A DNA stretch of 64,000 bases, taken from contig NC_019867.2 in NCBI RefSeq assembly GCF_002234675.1, forward strand, positions 7,491,561-7,555,560, in the 5' to 3' direction. The notes below the pieces were generated by a model. That model saw only the letters and a list, made by a program, of their open reading frames with translations. It was not told the origin of the DNA and ran no database searches. This DNA is from Oryzias latipes (taxonomy: Eukaryota; Chordata; Actinopteri; Beloniformes; Adrianichthyidae). Within the stretch, counting starts at the first letter, position 1; every line of letters begins with the position of its first letter. The position numbers and the translations under genes were made by a program. Shown here in pieces: positions 38,262 to 50,857 of this stretch.

Positions 38262-41200
38262 ATGAAGAGACTAATTGTTGGAATTGGTGGGTAAGTGGGT
38301 GAGTGAGCGTGGAGGGCAGTAAAGTGGTTCCATGTGTGTCAACCTTTACGCGCTGTGATTCCACAGTCTGTTGGACACATATACAGGGGACGGACTTTAG
38401 ATAAAGTTTAGACCTTTTCTGACCTATACTTTTGTTTAGACGTGCAGGTCAACAAAACACAATTTCTAAGAAAGACACCATTGGGTGCATCATAAAGCAT
38501 TATAAGCGCAAAAACCAGATATACTAGACTTTACAAAGGAAAAAAACAACCTTTTTTCAGGATGTACAATTAAAAAAATAAAAATTTCAAAAGAAAATTT
38601 CTAGTTTTCTTTAAACATAAGCATCCGCTCTGTGTTAATTGGTCTCATTTGCACCTTTTTGTTTTCTTATTTCAGGATGACCAATGGAGGAAAAACTACT
38701 CTTTCTAAAAGTCTTCATCAGAGGATCCCAAACAGCTGTTTAATTGCACAGGATTCATATTTTAAAGTAAGCCAAAAGTTTTTTTTTTTTATTTAGCAAT
38801 AAGGCCCAAATTTCAAAAAGTAGCCTTTTGATAGTCTATATCAAAAGTGAGGCAGTATACTAAAGTTTACCTTTTATATAAATTGGAAACTTAAAATCTT
38901 CCAGTTCAGTCTGAAGAGGTCTTCAGTTAGTATTTCCTACCCCACATAAATGTGGTCTATAGTATGCTTAGAATGAAGTATACTTAATAAAATAGTGTAA
39001 AAAGTGTACTACGTTTTACCTTATCGCTATCATATATTCTGTGATTGACAGTTTCAGCAGACCTTTATGTCCTTTTTACTTTAGGATGAATCTATAGTTC
39101 CGGTGGACCAGAATGGCTTTAAGCAATTTGACAGTAAGTGCAGTTATTTTTGGTCTTCAAATTGAACATTTAGACTAAACTTGGAGCTTTTTATTCAATT
39201 GTATCAGTCTTTACTACAGCAGAGACATTTTTATACAAACGTTAATGTAAACTAACTAACTGTTGATGCAAAATTTACATTTTTAAACTTTGTTTTTTTA
39301 TTGCAAAATAGGCAGCTTATCTTTAAATGTTCTGTTAATAAATTATTTTTAATTTTTTTTAATTGTTACGTATTTTTCCCTAAAAATATGTGTTGAATTT
39401 GGATGTTGCATGTTCCCCCTATACACACAGTTTTTTTCCTGTGTAAGAACATGCTTGTGGGGTTTATCACACAGTCTAAATAGCCTATCAGTGTGTTCTG
39501 ATGTGTGCAGCCCTGTGATAAACCTGTTCAGGGAGTAGTCTCACTTTTGGCTGATGATGGCTGCGATAAACTCCTGCAGATGGTTCTTGACCGGATTAAT
39601 GAAGAAAAAACAACAACAAGTGACTGAAACCTCATTTGGTACCTGAGTAACATTCATGTTATATTTGAGGAAAGGCAACATTCTAACAACAGAAGTTTAA
39701 CATTTAAGATAATTTCAATTTTAAGATAATTTAAGAAATCATCTTCAATAATAGACCGTTTTACAAAAAGTACCTTTTGGAAGTATCTTATAGAGAAGAC
39801 GCAGACAAGGCCTTTAAATGCCGCAAGGGATTAGTGCATTTCTCTATCCACAGTTGGTGGAACCTAACATTTTTTCAAGCTGACAGTGGGATTGTTAGTT
39901 CTATGTATGACCAAGACAAGAGTACAGGCTGTTTCAAACGTGGCTTTTGAATAAAACCACATCTGGAACATGATGTTCTGTACCAATCTGATAAGACTGG
40001 AGTTTTTCTTTTTTCCCAAATACTTTGCTTTAAGTTAAACGGAAACCAAAAATCCCATAAGCACAAACACCTCATATTTTGCAACCATCCAGTCAGCTAT
40101 GAGTCCCTGTGTCTATTACAAGACTCTATGGTTAAAGGTGAAGTAACTTTTCCAAAAAAATTTCTATGTCAGCTGAAACTAAATCTATGTCATATGTCAT
40201 GGCGATCAGAAGCATTGCAGCAAATCCATAACTGAATGAGTAGAAGAAAAAAAAAGAAGGAAAGAGTCAGCGTTGCCATAAAAGCTGTACATAAATGCGA
40301 ACCTCAAACCCTAATGATTGATGTGCCAAAATTCACCAACTATCCAAAAGATGTCATACAAAAGATAACTTCTTCACAGAATTTATTTTTTAAGAGCAGC
40401 TTCAAATCTTATTGAGTAAAATCACAAGAAAATATAAGCTAATGTGTTGTTATGATTGTTCTTTATTTGAGATTGTGTGATAAATGTCTAAGAGAAGTGC
40501 TGTGGATGTAAATTAAATTTACTAAAGACTAAACCGGTCATAAATGTAGTTCACTCTATCTACATAAAATAAAATGTTCATTATATTTACTTAGTTTAGT
40601 TTAGTTTAGTTTAATAGTTTAGTAACTATTTTCAAAAAGGCTGGAAATGTCATTTTAACCAGAGCTTGTTATAGTTTTGATCATCTGGATAAATATATTT
40701 TGGTGACAATTTTCAAGGAAATTCTGGAAGTGCAATTATTAAAAGTTTGTGTAAACTTTGATCGTTGGATTCAAAGGGTGCAGAAGAATCACATCCGTGT
40801 GTTTTGTTGAAGCGCTTGATGCTCTCCACATGGACAAGATGATGAGCGAGGTCAATTCGTGGAGAAGAGATCCTGTCTCCATCCAGAAAGAGAAAACCGG
40901 CCTGGACCTTAATCTTTCATCAGCTAATACTGGGGTCTTCGTTTTGATAGTGGAAGGTTTCCTCATTTTTAACTACAGGTATGCATTTGTCCTAGTCTCT
41001 GACCTGATCTTAAAATTTCCTCATTACATTTATGATGTCAAATTCAACTTCCTGGATGTTTATTATTATTTATTATTATTATTTATTTTATTTTAATTTT
41101 TTTAGAAATACCGTTATTACCGCGAGAAAGGCTTTGAAATATGAATAAGAAATCATTTAAATATTTATGAGTAGCTGTTTATTGTGCAAAGGTTATTACA

Positions 41201-42950
41201 CAGGTTTATGCAAGCTTTACACCTACCTTCATTGAAAGAAAATCTCTTTTCTGTGACTTTAAATATTTTAATATTAAATAGTTTGAATTCAAAACAAAGA
41301 TCTTCTTATTTATTGATTTTTATCTATAAAACTTTTTGACAGGAATTCTGTTCATTGACTGTATTAGAGGAAACTGGGCTGAGCGGGTGTGACGTCACTT
41401 CTGGCTCCAGCAACATGAAGCCAAGTCAGTTGCAATTTTTTTACCAATACGGGCGTTGTCGTGTTGGAGCTGGACTGCAGTGATTGGTTGGAGTAGTTTA
41501 AGTTGACGTTTCTACGGCAACTACTATCGCCAATCAGGAGTGAGCATGTTCGAAGTCCACAGACCTTCCACTGAAAGTGGGGTCAGGAGAATCTGTCAAT
41601 GATGGGCACCACATGCTTTTATTGAGGCATCTGATTGGTCACTTTATAACTTGAGTATTTTGCGATAAAAAAAAATATCATTCGAATTTTTTTTTTTTGG
41701 ATTAGCAAGAGCGTGTTATAATAAGGTATCAGAGCAAGATTTGTTATTCTGACAAAAATAATGACTGAGTAATAGCTGTTTATTTCTCTATAGAAGTCTA
41801 TGGGATATTGGATTCTCGGAGCTAGCGGATACTTTCTGTTTGGAACGTTAGGAAGGAGGGAGGGACGGCTTTGTCCAGTTCTGTATATACAGTCAACGAT
41901 TTCAAACCTACTTAAACAAATCAGTAATATAAAAGAATAACTTTTACTCAACAGATCATTTATTTTATTTTTTATATAAATCTTCTTTCTTCCAGGCCTC
42001 TAAATGATCTGTTTGACAAAAAATACTTTTTGGAAATACCTTATGATGTGTGTAAGAAGAGAAGAAGGTACTACACTACCTTTTTTTGTCTTTCCCATTG
42101 ATTTGCATGTTCCTCTGGAAACAAAAATGTAAAAACAACTTGTGATTGTTAGTTTCAGGGTCTACACACCTCCTGATCCTCCTGGCTATTTCGACGGATA
42201 TGTGTGGCCAATGTACCTCAAAAATCGGCAAGACATGGAAGCCCTTACATCAGAAATCGGTAAGGGTCCAGTCAAAAGTTGAAGCAGAAAATAAAGTGAA
42301 TATAAATATAAAATAAATGAACTTTTTTTTTTAAATAAAAAATATCTTCGTTAGTGTTTTTGGATGGTTTGAAGCCAAAAGAAGAACTCCTGGCAACTGT
42401 GTTTGAAGAAGTTAGTAAAGAAATAACTAGACTTAAAGGTAAGGCTTTAATATGCATGTTGGATATATTTATAGTGTCTGGTCTCTTTATTGAAAGTTTC
42501 CAGTTTAAAACATTGCAGTATGTTTTTTCTACATTAAATCTTACAAATCATATCTTTTTATTTTTCAATGCACAGCTGCTTACATGTGATCCAAAGAAGG
42601 ACAGGAAGTCTTGATGGTATGGTGGGATGTTTGTTTCATATCTATGTTAATGGATTAACTATAGACTGAGGCTGCTGCATTAATAAAATAGAAACTTTTA
42701 CGGAAACAAATAATGAAGTCGATTCCAGCAGATATCAAACATTAAATGTGTTGGGGGGGGGGGGGGGGGGGGGGGCTTCAGATTTAAATATTTTATGTTT
42801 GTTTTGTTTGCAGAGGAAGACTACGATGGGTCGGATGTGTATCTGAAGACAGAAGCTGGATTGAAAAAGTTCATTTTCTACCATTTTGTCACTAAAAAGT
42901 ATTTTTCTGTGTACATTTCTTTGGTTGAAGTTTATGTTACTTGCATTTGA
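38262..42950 (+). CDS. nmrk1: Nicotinamide riboside kinase, 244 aa
   Basis: Phosphorylates nicotinamide riboside to NMN with ATP, a salvage route to NAD+. Coding exons: 38262-38290, 38676-38766, 39085-39133, 40813-40978, 41996-42067, 42153-42259, 42355-42438, 42814-42950; 735 nt in frame. P-loop GGMTNGGKTTL (about 9-19); substrate-site region IAQDSYFK; LIVEGFLIFNYRPL; lid region CKKRR; then RVYTPPDPPGYFDGYVWPMYLK, a family signature. The N-terminus is closer to vertebrate NMRK2 (VGIGGMTNGGKTTL). The middle and later motifs (HMDKMMS, FRVY, GYFDG) and the head-to-head linkage with ostf1 favour NMRK1. Human NMRK1 is 199 aa; the last exon here adds an unusual tail of about 45 residues, so the 3' end of the model is the least certain part. 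Introns 3 (1.7 kb) and 4 (1.0 kb) are the longest. Confidence 0.88.
41370..41880 (+). repeat. Interspersed repeat R3, copy 2
   Basis: Forward match to the reverse complement of 28990-29440. It lies in nmrk1 intron 4. No protein-coding potential seen. Confidence 0.65.
42753..42775. repeat. Poly(G) tract, 23 bp
   Basis: Homopolymer in the last nmrk1 intron, 38 bases before the final coding exon. G runs this close to an acceptor can influence splicing; the length is likely polymorphic or mis-sequenced. Confidence 0.9.
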
Positions 42951-43465
42951 CATTCCAGACAGCCTTTGTGTTGGTCTGTGTCTTGGTTTACTGTGATTGG
43001 TTGGATTTTTAAAGGAAGCCATTAACAATGGCCTTTCAAATTAAAATATGTTCTCCAACTGGAGCAATACAAAGAATTATCCATTTGCCAACAATTTACA
43101 AAAGTATGACTCTGAATTAGTATTACAAAAAAGTGAAAAAGATATAATCTGTCTGTGAAAACTGCACATCTGTTGAATAGAACTGCACACATTAAATTGA
43201 ATAGATTAGAAAAAAATCATTTTGTTTACTAAGTTAGAAAATGCTCTTTACCTCCCTGACATAAAAAGATACATCCAAAACGAAAGGTCCCATCAAGGAA
43301 AAAAGCTCAAATGTGAGGATATTTTCCATATTTAACAAGCCTTTTTATAATTAAGGGCTTTTAAAAGACTCTTTTTCTAAAAGAAAATCTTTCCAGACTT
43401 TAGAGACTCAAATACTTAGTGAGATTAAAGCTTACCAATATTTGCCTCGGCAGACTTTGATAGAT

Positions 43466-43467
<2 letters not shown>

Positions 43468-43499
<32 letters not shown>

Positions 43500-44925
43500 C
43501 TTTTTTTATTTTGGACTAGTGAAACAAATGTAAAATAACAGAATAAGACAAGAACGAGACAAAACTTACAAAAACAAGAAAAAGACAAGTAAATTATACA
43601 AAACAAAACAAAACAAAATGATATAAACACCAGTCCAAAAGGGAGTGAGAAGAAGAAAAATCTTATAAACTCTCACCCCCCTTTACCCTAAGCCCTTACT
43701 TTCCCACCATCAGAGTCCAGTGCCCTACCCAAGTGTATATGTACATATATACATGTAATTTTCATTTCCAAACAACATACAAATGAATAACAAAACGTAT
43801 TGTCAAAGTATGCAGATTTATAAATGCTGACATTCTGTATTTTTTTGTATTTGCACATATTTATCCATGATCATCTTCCTGTATCTATATTTAAATTCTT
43901 TTATGTTTGGACATTGTTTCAAGCATTTACTGGTTCTGTTCCACAACTTCACTCCACAAATTGAAACACAGAATCTCTTTTTATTTGTACGTGCTTTATG
44001 TATGACAAATGTATCTTTTTCCCTAAAATTGTATTTTTCCTCTTTTGTAATAAATAACCTTTGGATATTTGTGGGTAATAAGTTGTTTTTGGCCTTGAAT
44101 ATTATTTGAGCGGTACAATACTCTACTAGATCGTAAAATTTGAGTAATTTTGATTCTATGAATAATTTATTTGTGTGCTCAAGGTAACTGACTTTGTGTA
44201 TGATTCGTATTGCTCTCTTCTGAAGTATTGAAAGTGAATGTAACGTTGTTTTATAGTTGTTCCCCCAAACCTCTACACAATAAGAAAAATATGGTAAAAC
44301 TAATGTACAGTATAACATGTGGAGTGATTTGTGGTCCAGAACCAGTTTAGCTTTATTTAAGACAGAAATACTTCTGGATAGTTTAGCTTGTATGTAGCTA
44401 ATATGTGCTTTCCAGGTTAGTTTGTCATCAATTATGACCCCAAGAAATTTATTTTCATAAATTCTTTCAAGTTTCACCCCATTTATGTGCATGTCAATGT
44501 CAATATTTTTACCCTTATGGTGACCAAATAACATCATTTTTGTTTTACTTAAATTTAGTGAAAGCTTATTTACATCAAACCACAGCTTCAGTTTTTCCAT
44601 CTCCTTCTTAACAATTTCAATGAGTTGCTGCAAATCATCCCCATCACAAAACACATTAGTATCATCAGCAAATAGAACTAGCCGTAATTTGTTAGAAACC
44701 TGAAATAAATCATTTATATATATAATAAACAATATTGGTCCCAGAACCGACCCCTGAGGGACACCACAAACAATGTCCAAACATTGGGAACAAGCACCAT
44801 CAACCTTTACAAACTGCTTTCTATTGCTCAAATAGATAATAATGAGGCTGTGTTGTTTGAAAAAAATATCCCTTAATACTAAAAAAAAAAAATGTTGCAT
44901 GAATTATCCTTATGTTTTCCCTTTA
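43468..44925 (-). mobile_element. Young 5'-truncated LINE with poly(A) tail
   Basis: Non-LTR retrotransposon inserted antisense to nmrk1. It keeps the 3' half of ORF2, a 3' UTR (43500-43817) and a poly(A) tail seen as a T run at 43468-43499. A similar but decayed relative is at 59270-60750. The intact frame and tail suggest recent insertion. Confidence 0.85.
43818..44900 (-). pseudogene. LINE reverse transcriptase, C-terminal 360 codons (5'-truncated)
   Basis: Continuous frame without stops. Visible RT motifs: CGVPQGSVLGPILFIIYIND (with the PQGSVLGP block) and LVLFADDTNV, the catalytic FADD box. Then LNLSKTKMMLFG and [12 protein letters not shown], followed by the thumb region LVLPYFSYCVEVWGN and LQKRAIRII. 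The endonuclease and first RT blocks are missing, so it cannot be autonomous. The frame's first Met is not a genuine start. Confidence 0.85.
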
Positions 44926-45599
44926 TCTTTAATTAGGTTAGGCTTTTAGTTTGGTTACAAGGATTATATCAGATTTTCATTAGTTGCAGATCATAAAGGT
45001 TATAAAAAATGAAATCTTATTTTAAGTCTTAAGTACCCTGTGTGTGTGTATATCATATTTTCTCTTTGATGTATTTCTTCTGCATCTCTAATTTTTTTAT
45101 TAGTCAACTTGTATACCCAAAAAGGGGATTTAAATAGTATATGTTTGTAATTCTTGATGAAATTTCTGCAGTCAGTGAAGGAAAACCAGGAAACTTCAAC
45201 GTTGAGAAGCCACAGATTTTTAGTAAACTCTGGCATGATCCTCCTGATCACCTCGTCCTTAGTCATGTGGAGTGGATAAAACTTGTAGAAAATGTGAATT
45301 ATGGCAGGAGCAAAGGCCCGAGAATCCAAAAAAATAGAAATGGTGCATCTGATACTGGAAAAAAATGAAATGTAAGAACCCTTTGACCATCCATCCATTT
45401 TTTAAAGCCAATATTTTAATATTTAATTTTAAACATAGTCTTGATTTTTCTAATGAATATTTTCTGCACGTATTTTAGATAACTGATCTGCATTTCCTAT
45501 GTTGAGTTCTAAAATAGTTATGTATATTTTTACATAAGAATTAAGTAATTCATCTTTGTCATGTGATTCATTGATACTTCAGTATTCTTAATTCTGTCT

Positions 45600-45850
45600 G
45601 ATAGAAGTTAGGAACTGGATAATGATAAATCATGTAATGAAAATGGTTACGGTAGACCAGGGGTGGGATTATATAAATTCTATTCCTTCCACTCCCTTTC
45701 AAAGAATCTTTAATTTAATGTCTAATTATCCAAAGTTTTATGCATCTTTGTATGAATGTATGAATGCTGATTGTATTGTTTTGTGCATTATTCTTATATG
45801 ATTGCTTCAAATAAACCATTTCAAATCCAGTCAAAATCAAAATATATGCC
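45600..45850 (+). repeat. LINE-type 3' UTR fragment
   Basis: GGGGTGGGATTATATAAATT and CTTCCACTCCCTTTCAAAGA correspond to a segment at 60488-60540 in the 3' part of another LINE copy. It ends TTCAAATAAACCATTTCAAA. No protein part is attached. Confidence 0.5.
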
Positions 45851-46730
45851 TCTGGGGGTCACGGGGGTCGCCAAAGCCTGTCCTGGCTACTGTGGGGCAA
45901 AGACGGGGACTCTGGACCCTTTTTTAAATTCGAAAAGCATCCAAATTTATTTGAAGTACCTCAATAAAAAATAAACTTGCAAAAGTAAACAGCCTGTAGT
46001 TGCAGTCTGAAAGGGATTTAGTTTAAATCTGAGTCTAATACAGTAAATAAAGTGGTGTTCCATATTTTGTGAAACACAAATTGTTGTTGGTGTTACTGTG
46101 ACTGTAAATCTTCCTGTACTGTGTATATTTTTTGTTACTAAACCTAATTTGTTTTCCTAAAATAATGTCAGCTTCTGTTCTCCTTCCATTGCACAAAAAG
46201 GAAATGTATAAGTTAACGTTACCTTCTAATTTGATTTTTTTTTTTACCTTTTCCAAAACAGTTTTATTCAAAGTTGTGTGTGATGAAAGAAGTTTTAGTT
46301 AACATGAAATGTCTGGGTTGCGCAGGCGTAGAGACAGTCTTTGCATGCCTCAGCAGTGAGCTTGCTCGCCGCGGCTGCTTTCAATTTGACAGAAACTCGT
46401 CTCACAGCCGTGTAAATATCAGCCACTATTGCCTTTTCTTTTATTGTTCTCATGCAATCTTTGTGGCCATTGTTGCTAAGCCCTGCAGTATTTCACCACC
46501 ACAGATGCCCAAACTTTTTACAAAAAATCCACCAAAAAAACAGTTTACCTCAGCAACCAACTTGCCTGACCGGTAGGAGCAGTGCAGCACATCTGGGAAA
46601 TTCTCACTTCCCTCTGTAAAGTTTTAATATCCTCTTCTTGTACAGCATATTTTAGTCTGCACGTCTGTCGTTGTTCAACAGACACGTCTGATAGCTTTTC
46701 AGGACGGACTGGCTGATTTGCAACCAGAAA

Positions 46731-49700
46731 ATGTCCAAAAAGGGATTTAAAGTTGAGATGTTTTTAGTTTTCCTCTGTTGGTTCGGCTGCAGCAGAGCTG
46801 TGCCACTAAAACCCAACCAGGAGGCTGTGAATGACAGACCTGTGATCGGTGAGTACAGTCTCTCCTCAGGAGTTTCACCAGGGTGTTTTAATGAGAAATT
46901 AATGTGTAAATGACGACTTTCTCTGAGGTCTTGTCATTATTTTTTCCCTCCCAACAGGCATCTTGACTATGATCGTTTCAGATGAGACCATGAAACCTTT
47001 TGGAAAAACTTACATTCCTGCCTCCTATGTGAAATACATAGAGTCTGCGGGTGGCAGAGTGATGCCAATCAGGTTGGTTAAATTGCTTATTCCAGCCGTA
47101 TTAGCATAACATTAACCTGGAACTATGAGTTTAGTGCAGAGGTCTGTGACCTGAGGCTCTGGAGCCAAATGAGCGCCTGTCAAAAGTAGTACACAATTTT
47201 ATAATTGGAGAAAATGCTTGTTCTCTGTATATTTCTGTTTCTGTTATTTATTTGTATGTACTTCAAAGTGACGACAATGCAAAGCAGTTTTAGAATTTTC
47301 GAGAGGGTGAAAAACGCATTTTTTTTATCAATGCAAAACAGCCCCAAATTGCTTTTCAAGTATAAAAGGCTGCAGAGCCCTGGTTTAAATTGATCTCAGC
47401 ATAAAGGCTTTGTCACACAGCCACTAAGTACATTAGCGCATTTTCCATGGAGGAAATTTCCCTTTTTCATGATACATTAGTGATATATGTAATTCACAAG
47501 TGTTTCTTGCGGTGATGGATGTGAGCAGATGGCCTTCAACGGTTTTGACCGAAGGGTCTTGATGTGAATTCGGTTTTGAACTCTTCAAAATTTTGGAATA
47601 ACTTTTATATTGTGTATAGATTCACATATCACATTTAAATTACGTCAAAGTCGCACAAATCCCTAATGAATTGCTTATAAACAACGCAATAATCATACAC
47701 GGTTCATGTTCTCCGTTGATTTACGTGTTCTTTGCATGGTTTAGTAGTACTTCTTCCGTCGTTTTAACATGTTTTATTTGTGATACATCTGTGAGAATTT
47801 CACGTAAAAACCACAACTTTCTCACTTTTTCCAAGTATATTTACGTATGACCAATTTTTATCAGTGCCATTTGTGCAAAATGTACATACTGGCTGTGTGA
47901 CGTCGACTTACAATAAGGGTTCTTGTGAAAAGAAAAGCATTTTTCAAGTTATATAAATCTGATGACATTCTTTAAATGATTTTAACCATTTATTCTGCAA
48001 ATATTACTTTTTATGGATGGTTTGAGCAAACAATTTGACACCATTTTTCCACACAGATTAACTCTTACTACCACCGAATATGAAAAGATCTTCAAAAGTA
48101 TAAATGGGTGGGTACAGCCGGCTTTGGGAAAATTAGAAGGTTTGGTTTAGATGCACCAACTGTTTTTCCTGTTTGCCTGTCCAGCTTGCTTTTCATTGGT
48201 GGAGCTACGGATTTGGAAACCTCCGATTTTGCCAGGGTGGCCAGGATTTTCTATAAACTAGCACTGGAGGTTTGTACAGCACATTGGGTCTTCTTTTCAA
48301 GATTTGGATGTGCTCTTACTGAAAGTTCACCCTGTTCATGGAAACACCCTTAAGGTAGTGACTGAGCTACAGTATGTGTCAGGTGTTTACCCTGTTCATG
48401 ATCCTATAGAGCATGGGTGACAGATTGTCAAACATGTTTAACAACCAAACTGGCAATGTCCTTATTGGCTTAAAACACGCCTGAGTCAGGTAATCAACAG
48501 CAGATAAGGCAGGATTTCTGGAAAACCAACAGGAGGCCAGCCCTTGAGGCCTGGAGTTTGACACCTCTCCTATAGAGACTAAACAAAAACAGGAGCATTT
48601 TCTGCATTATGTAATGATACATTTTGAAAAAGTAATGCAGATTTTAGGAAAGAAAAAAAAGTTTCCCAAACTCTCAGGTATCACATTAATGAATTGGACT
48701 GCATTACTAAATTACAGAATGAAACGTTATTTAAATGTTGGGGAAAAAACTTTCATAAAATTGACATAAACACTTTTAAAGTGAAACAAAAAATGTGCAC
48801 ACACATTATCTCATTGTTTTGCTCAATTTGCTTAATTTTGTATTATTTTAATCAGTTTGTTGAAAATTCTTCAACTATTTTTGTCACATATTTAATTTCT
48901 TTGTACATTACTTTGCCTTCTAGTGTAAATATTTCTACAATGGCTGATATTTTAATGTATATTTTCATCTCATTTAAATGGTTCTGTTGCGTTTTGGTCT
49001 TTATCATGTGCATTTCTATTCTTCTACTTGTACGTGGAATATTTGCCTAACCAGTCTTTTGTGTGTTTGTGGCTCCAGGCCAATGATGCTGGGGACTATT
49101 TTCCTATCTGGGGCACGTGTTTGGGCATGCAGCTGCTCACGGTCCTGGTGGCTGGCGAAAACCTGCTGTCAAGGACAACAGCAGAGAATGTGGCTTTGCC
49201 GCTCAACCTCACCACAGGTAACCAGCAGGTTAGCACAGGTAACAGCTGTCTGTGATAGGCTTGATTTATTTGAAGCACATTTAGGATTTGTTGTCCAAAT
49301 GCGAGAACAGTTAAAAGGCTTTGAAGGGCTGTGAGTGTTTATGAGGAACTGTACAAACCTCATCTAAACACTTGGTGTCAGTATAGACAAAGAGAAGTCT
49401 TTTTTTTTTAACTTTCACCTAGTTATTTCTAGATGTTCAGCTTACCATAATAACACTAAACAACTTATGAAAAATAATCCTTTTGATATATTGTCTTTCT
49501 TCCTGCAGAAGCTCAGTCCAGCAGGATGCTCAAGGATTTCCCTGAAGATCTTGTCAAAGCAATAACACAAGAACCTCTAACTGGCAATTTTCATCATTAT
49601 GGCCTTTCAGTGCAGGTGTTTTTTTAAATTCATGTTTTATTTTAGAATTCTTTTTATTCTTTTTTTTCTAGAGTGATTTAGGGGCCTTCAGTTTACAGGT

Positions 49701-50857
49701 TATTTCCATTTTCTTTTTAAAGACCTCTATATGTGTCTTTTGTCTTTTTTTTTACGTGATATTTAACTCTATTTTGTCCATGTCTTTTGATCAAACCGTT
49801 GCTGTAAGAATGCATAATCACAAATAAGAACTGAAGCTGAATCAAAATGACACAAACAAAAGCACAACTTTGGACTCAAACAATAGTTAACCTTAAAAAA
49901 TAAATCACTGCTTAACTGTCATAAATGTTTCAGAGCTTTCAGGAAAACGAGAAGCTGCGCAGTTTCTTCTCCCTCCTTTCCACCAACATTGCAGAGAACG
50001 GAGCTCACTTCGTCTCCACCTTTGAAGGTAACCTGATCATGAATGTAAATGAGGAATGACTTGCCGTTGTTGTGGATCACCGTTTCTGTCTGCCCAGGTA
50101 AAAGGTATCCCATCTACGGCGTTCAGTGGCATCCAGAGGTCAACCGTTTTCAGTGGAACAGGAATCTGAATTTCCCTCACTCCTCCCATGCTGTTCATTT
50201 ATCATCTCTGCTGGCTGAGTTTTTCATCAATGAAGGTAACGCCACCAGTATTGAAACTGATGGACGAGGTACGATGGGGAGATATGACTTCCTTTGATTA
50301 ACCGCAAATATAGAATCAAATCTTAACTTTTTCATATTGATGTTTAAAGGCAGAAATTATTCTCCAAAAATTCCACTCTTTTCCTCTGCCATTTCTATTT
50401 CTCCAAGTGTTAGCTTTTGAATACTAAGCCAAAAAAAGTGCCGCACATTTACAAGTTATCCATAAGTGCTGTTGAGTATCACTTTTTACTGTTAATAGGT
50501 TGTTTTGCTTTAGTGGAAACAATAGTTCTTTTGAAATTTGTCATCATGTGGAAAAAATATTTATTTTTGTGACTTTTGTTTTGATTTAATGGGTTTTTAG
50601 GATACTAGATCACAATAGTAGATTTGGCCTCAGCATGAACAGATTTTAAAATGACTACTGCCAAAGCTTCACTGTGTCTTATTATAGCCTGAACTGTATT
50701 TTTTTATGCCTCTCTTTAATCCCGTCTGATCTGTTTAGGAAGGAGAAGTTCACATCATTTTGACAATCTGGAGGAAGAGGAGTCATCGCTGATTTACACC
50801 AACACCCCCCTCTACACTGGAAACTTCACAGCGTATGAGCAGGTTTATTTCTTCTAA
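46731..50857 (+). CDS. ggh: Gamma-glutamyl hydrolase, 321 aa
   Basis: Lysosomal/secreted class-I glutamine-amidotransferase-fold peptidase that trims gamma-linked glutamates from folyl and antifolyl polyglutamates. Coding exons: 46731-46848, 46958-47072, 48057-48107, 48185-48269, 49079-49217, 49509-49615, 49934-50027, 50098-50235, 50739-50857; 966 nt in frame, 321 aa (human 318). A hydrophobic signal peptide ([12 protein letters not shown], about residues 10-21) ends before AVPLKPN. RPVIGILTM opens the catalytic domain; [10 protein letters not shown] follows. The nucleophile Cys137 sits in [10 protein letters not shown] and the catalytic His248 in GVQWHPE. N-glycosylation sequons NLT and NFT are visible. 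The first ATG (46731) is taken; a second Met at codon 10 would still give a signal peptide. The neighbouring genes are unrelated in function. Confidence 0.96.
47404..47909. mobile_element. Short inverted-repeat element in ggh intron 2
   Basis: The left end AAGGCTTTGTCACACAGCCA continues to TAAGTACATT. The right end is its inverted match, ATGTACATACTGGCTGTGTG then ACGTCGACTT. About 35 bp of imperfect terminal repeats with no coding capacity, so a non-autonomous DNA element. Family not identified. Confidence 0.65.
48412..48567. mobile_element. Short vertebrate-type interspersed element in ggh intron 4
   Basis: It contains CACGCCTGAGTCAGGTAATC, TTCTGGAAAACCAACAGGAG and GAGGCCTGGAGTTTGACACC. I recall this arrangement as common in vertebrate genomes, likely a DNA-transposon relic. 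The ends are not clear enough to define target duplications. Confidence 0.5.

Larger units (their letters stand above)
42951..46730. other. nmrk1-ggh intergenic region
   Basis: Apart from the LINE at 43468-44900 and a second LINE-type 3' end near 45600-45850, this is AT-rich DNA with no conserved gene. Open frames at 45000-45398 and 46274-46576 match no family I know and lack a coding context. The nmrk1 3' UTR presumably occupies the first part. Confidence 0.5.

Noticed and set aside
38262-42950. Naming the kinase nmrk2 on its P-loop region
   Set aside because: Later motifs (HMDKMMS, GYFDG) and head-to-head linkage to ostf1 match NMRK1; the doubt is recorded as a finding.
45000-45398. 132-codon minus-strand open frame next to the LINE
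   Set aside because: No family resemblance and no exon context; AT-rich intergenic DNA gives such frames by chance.
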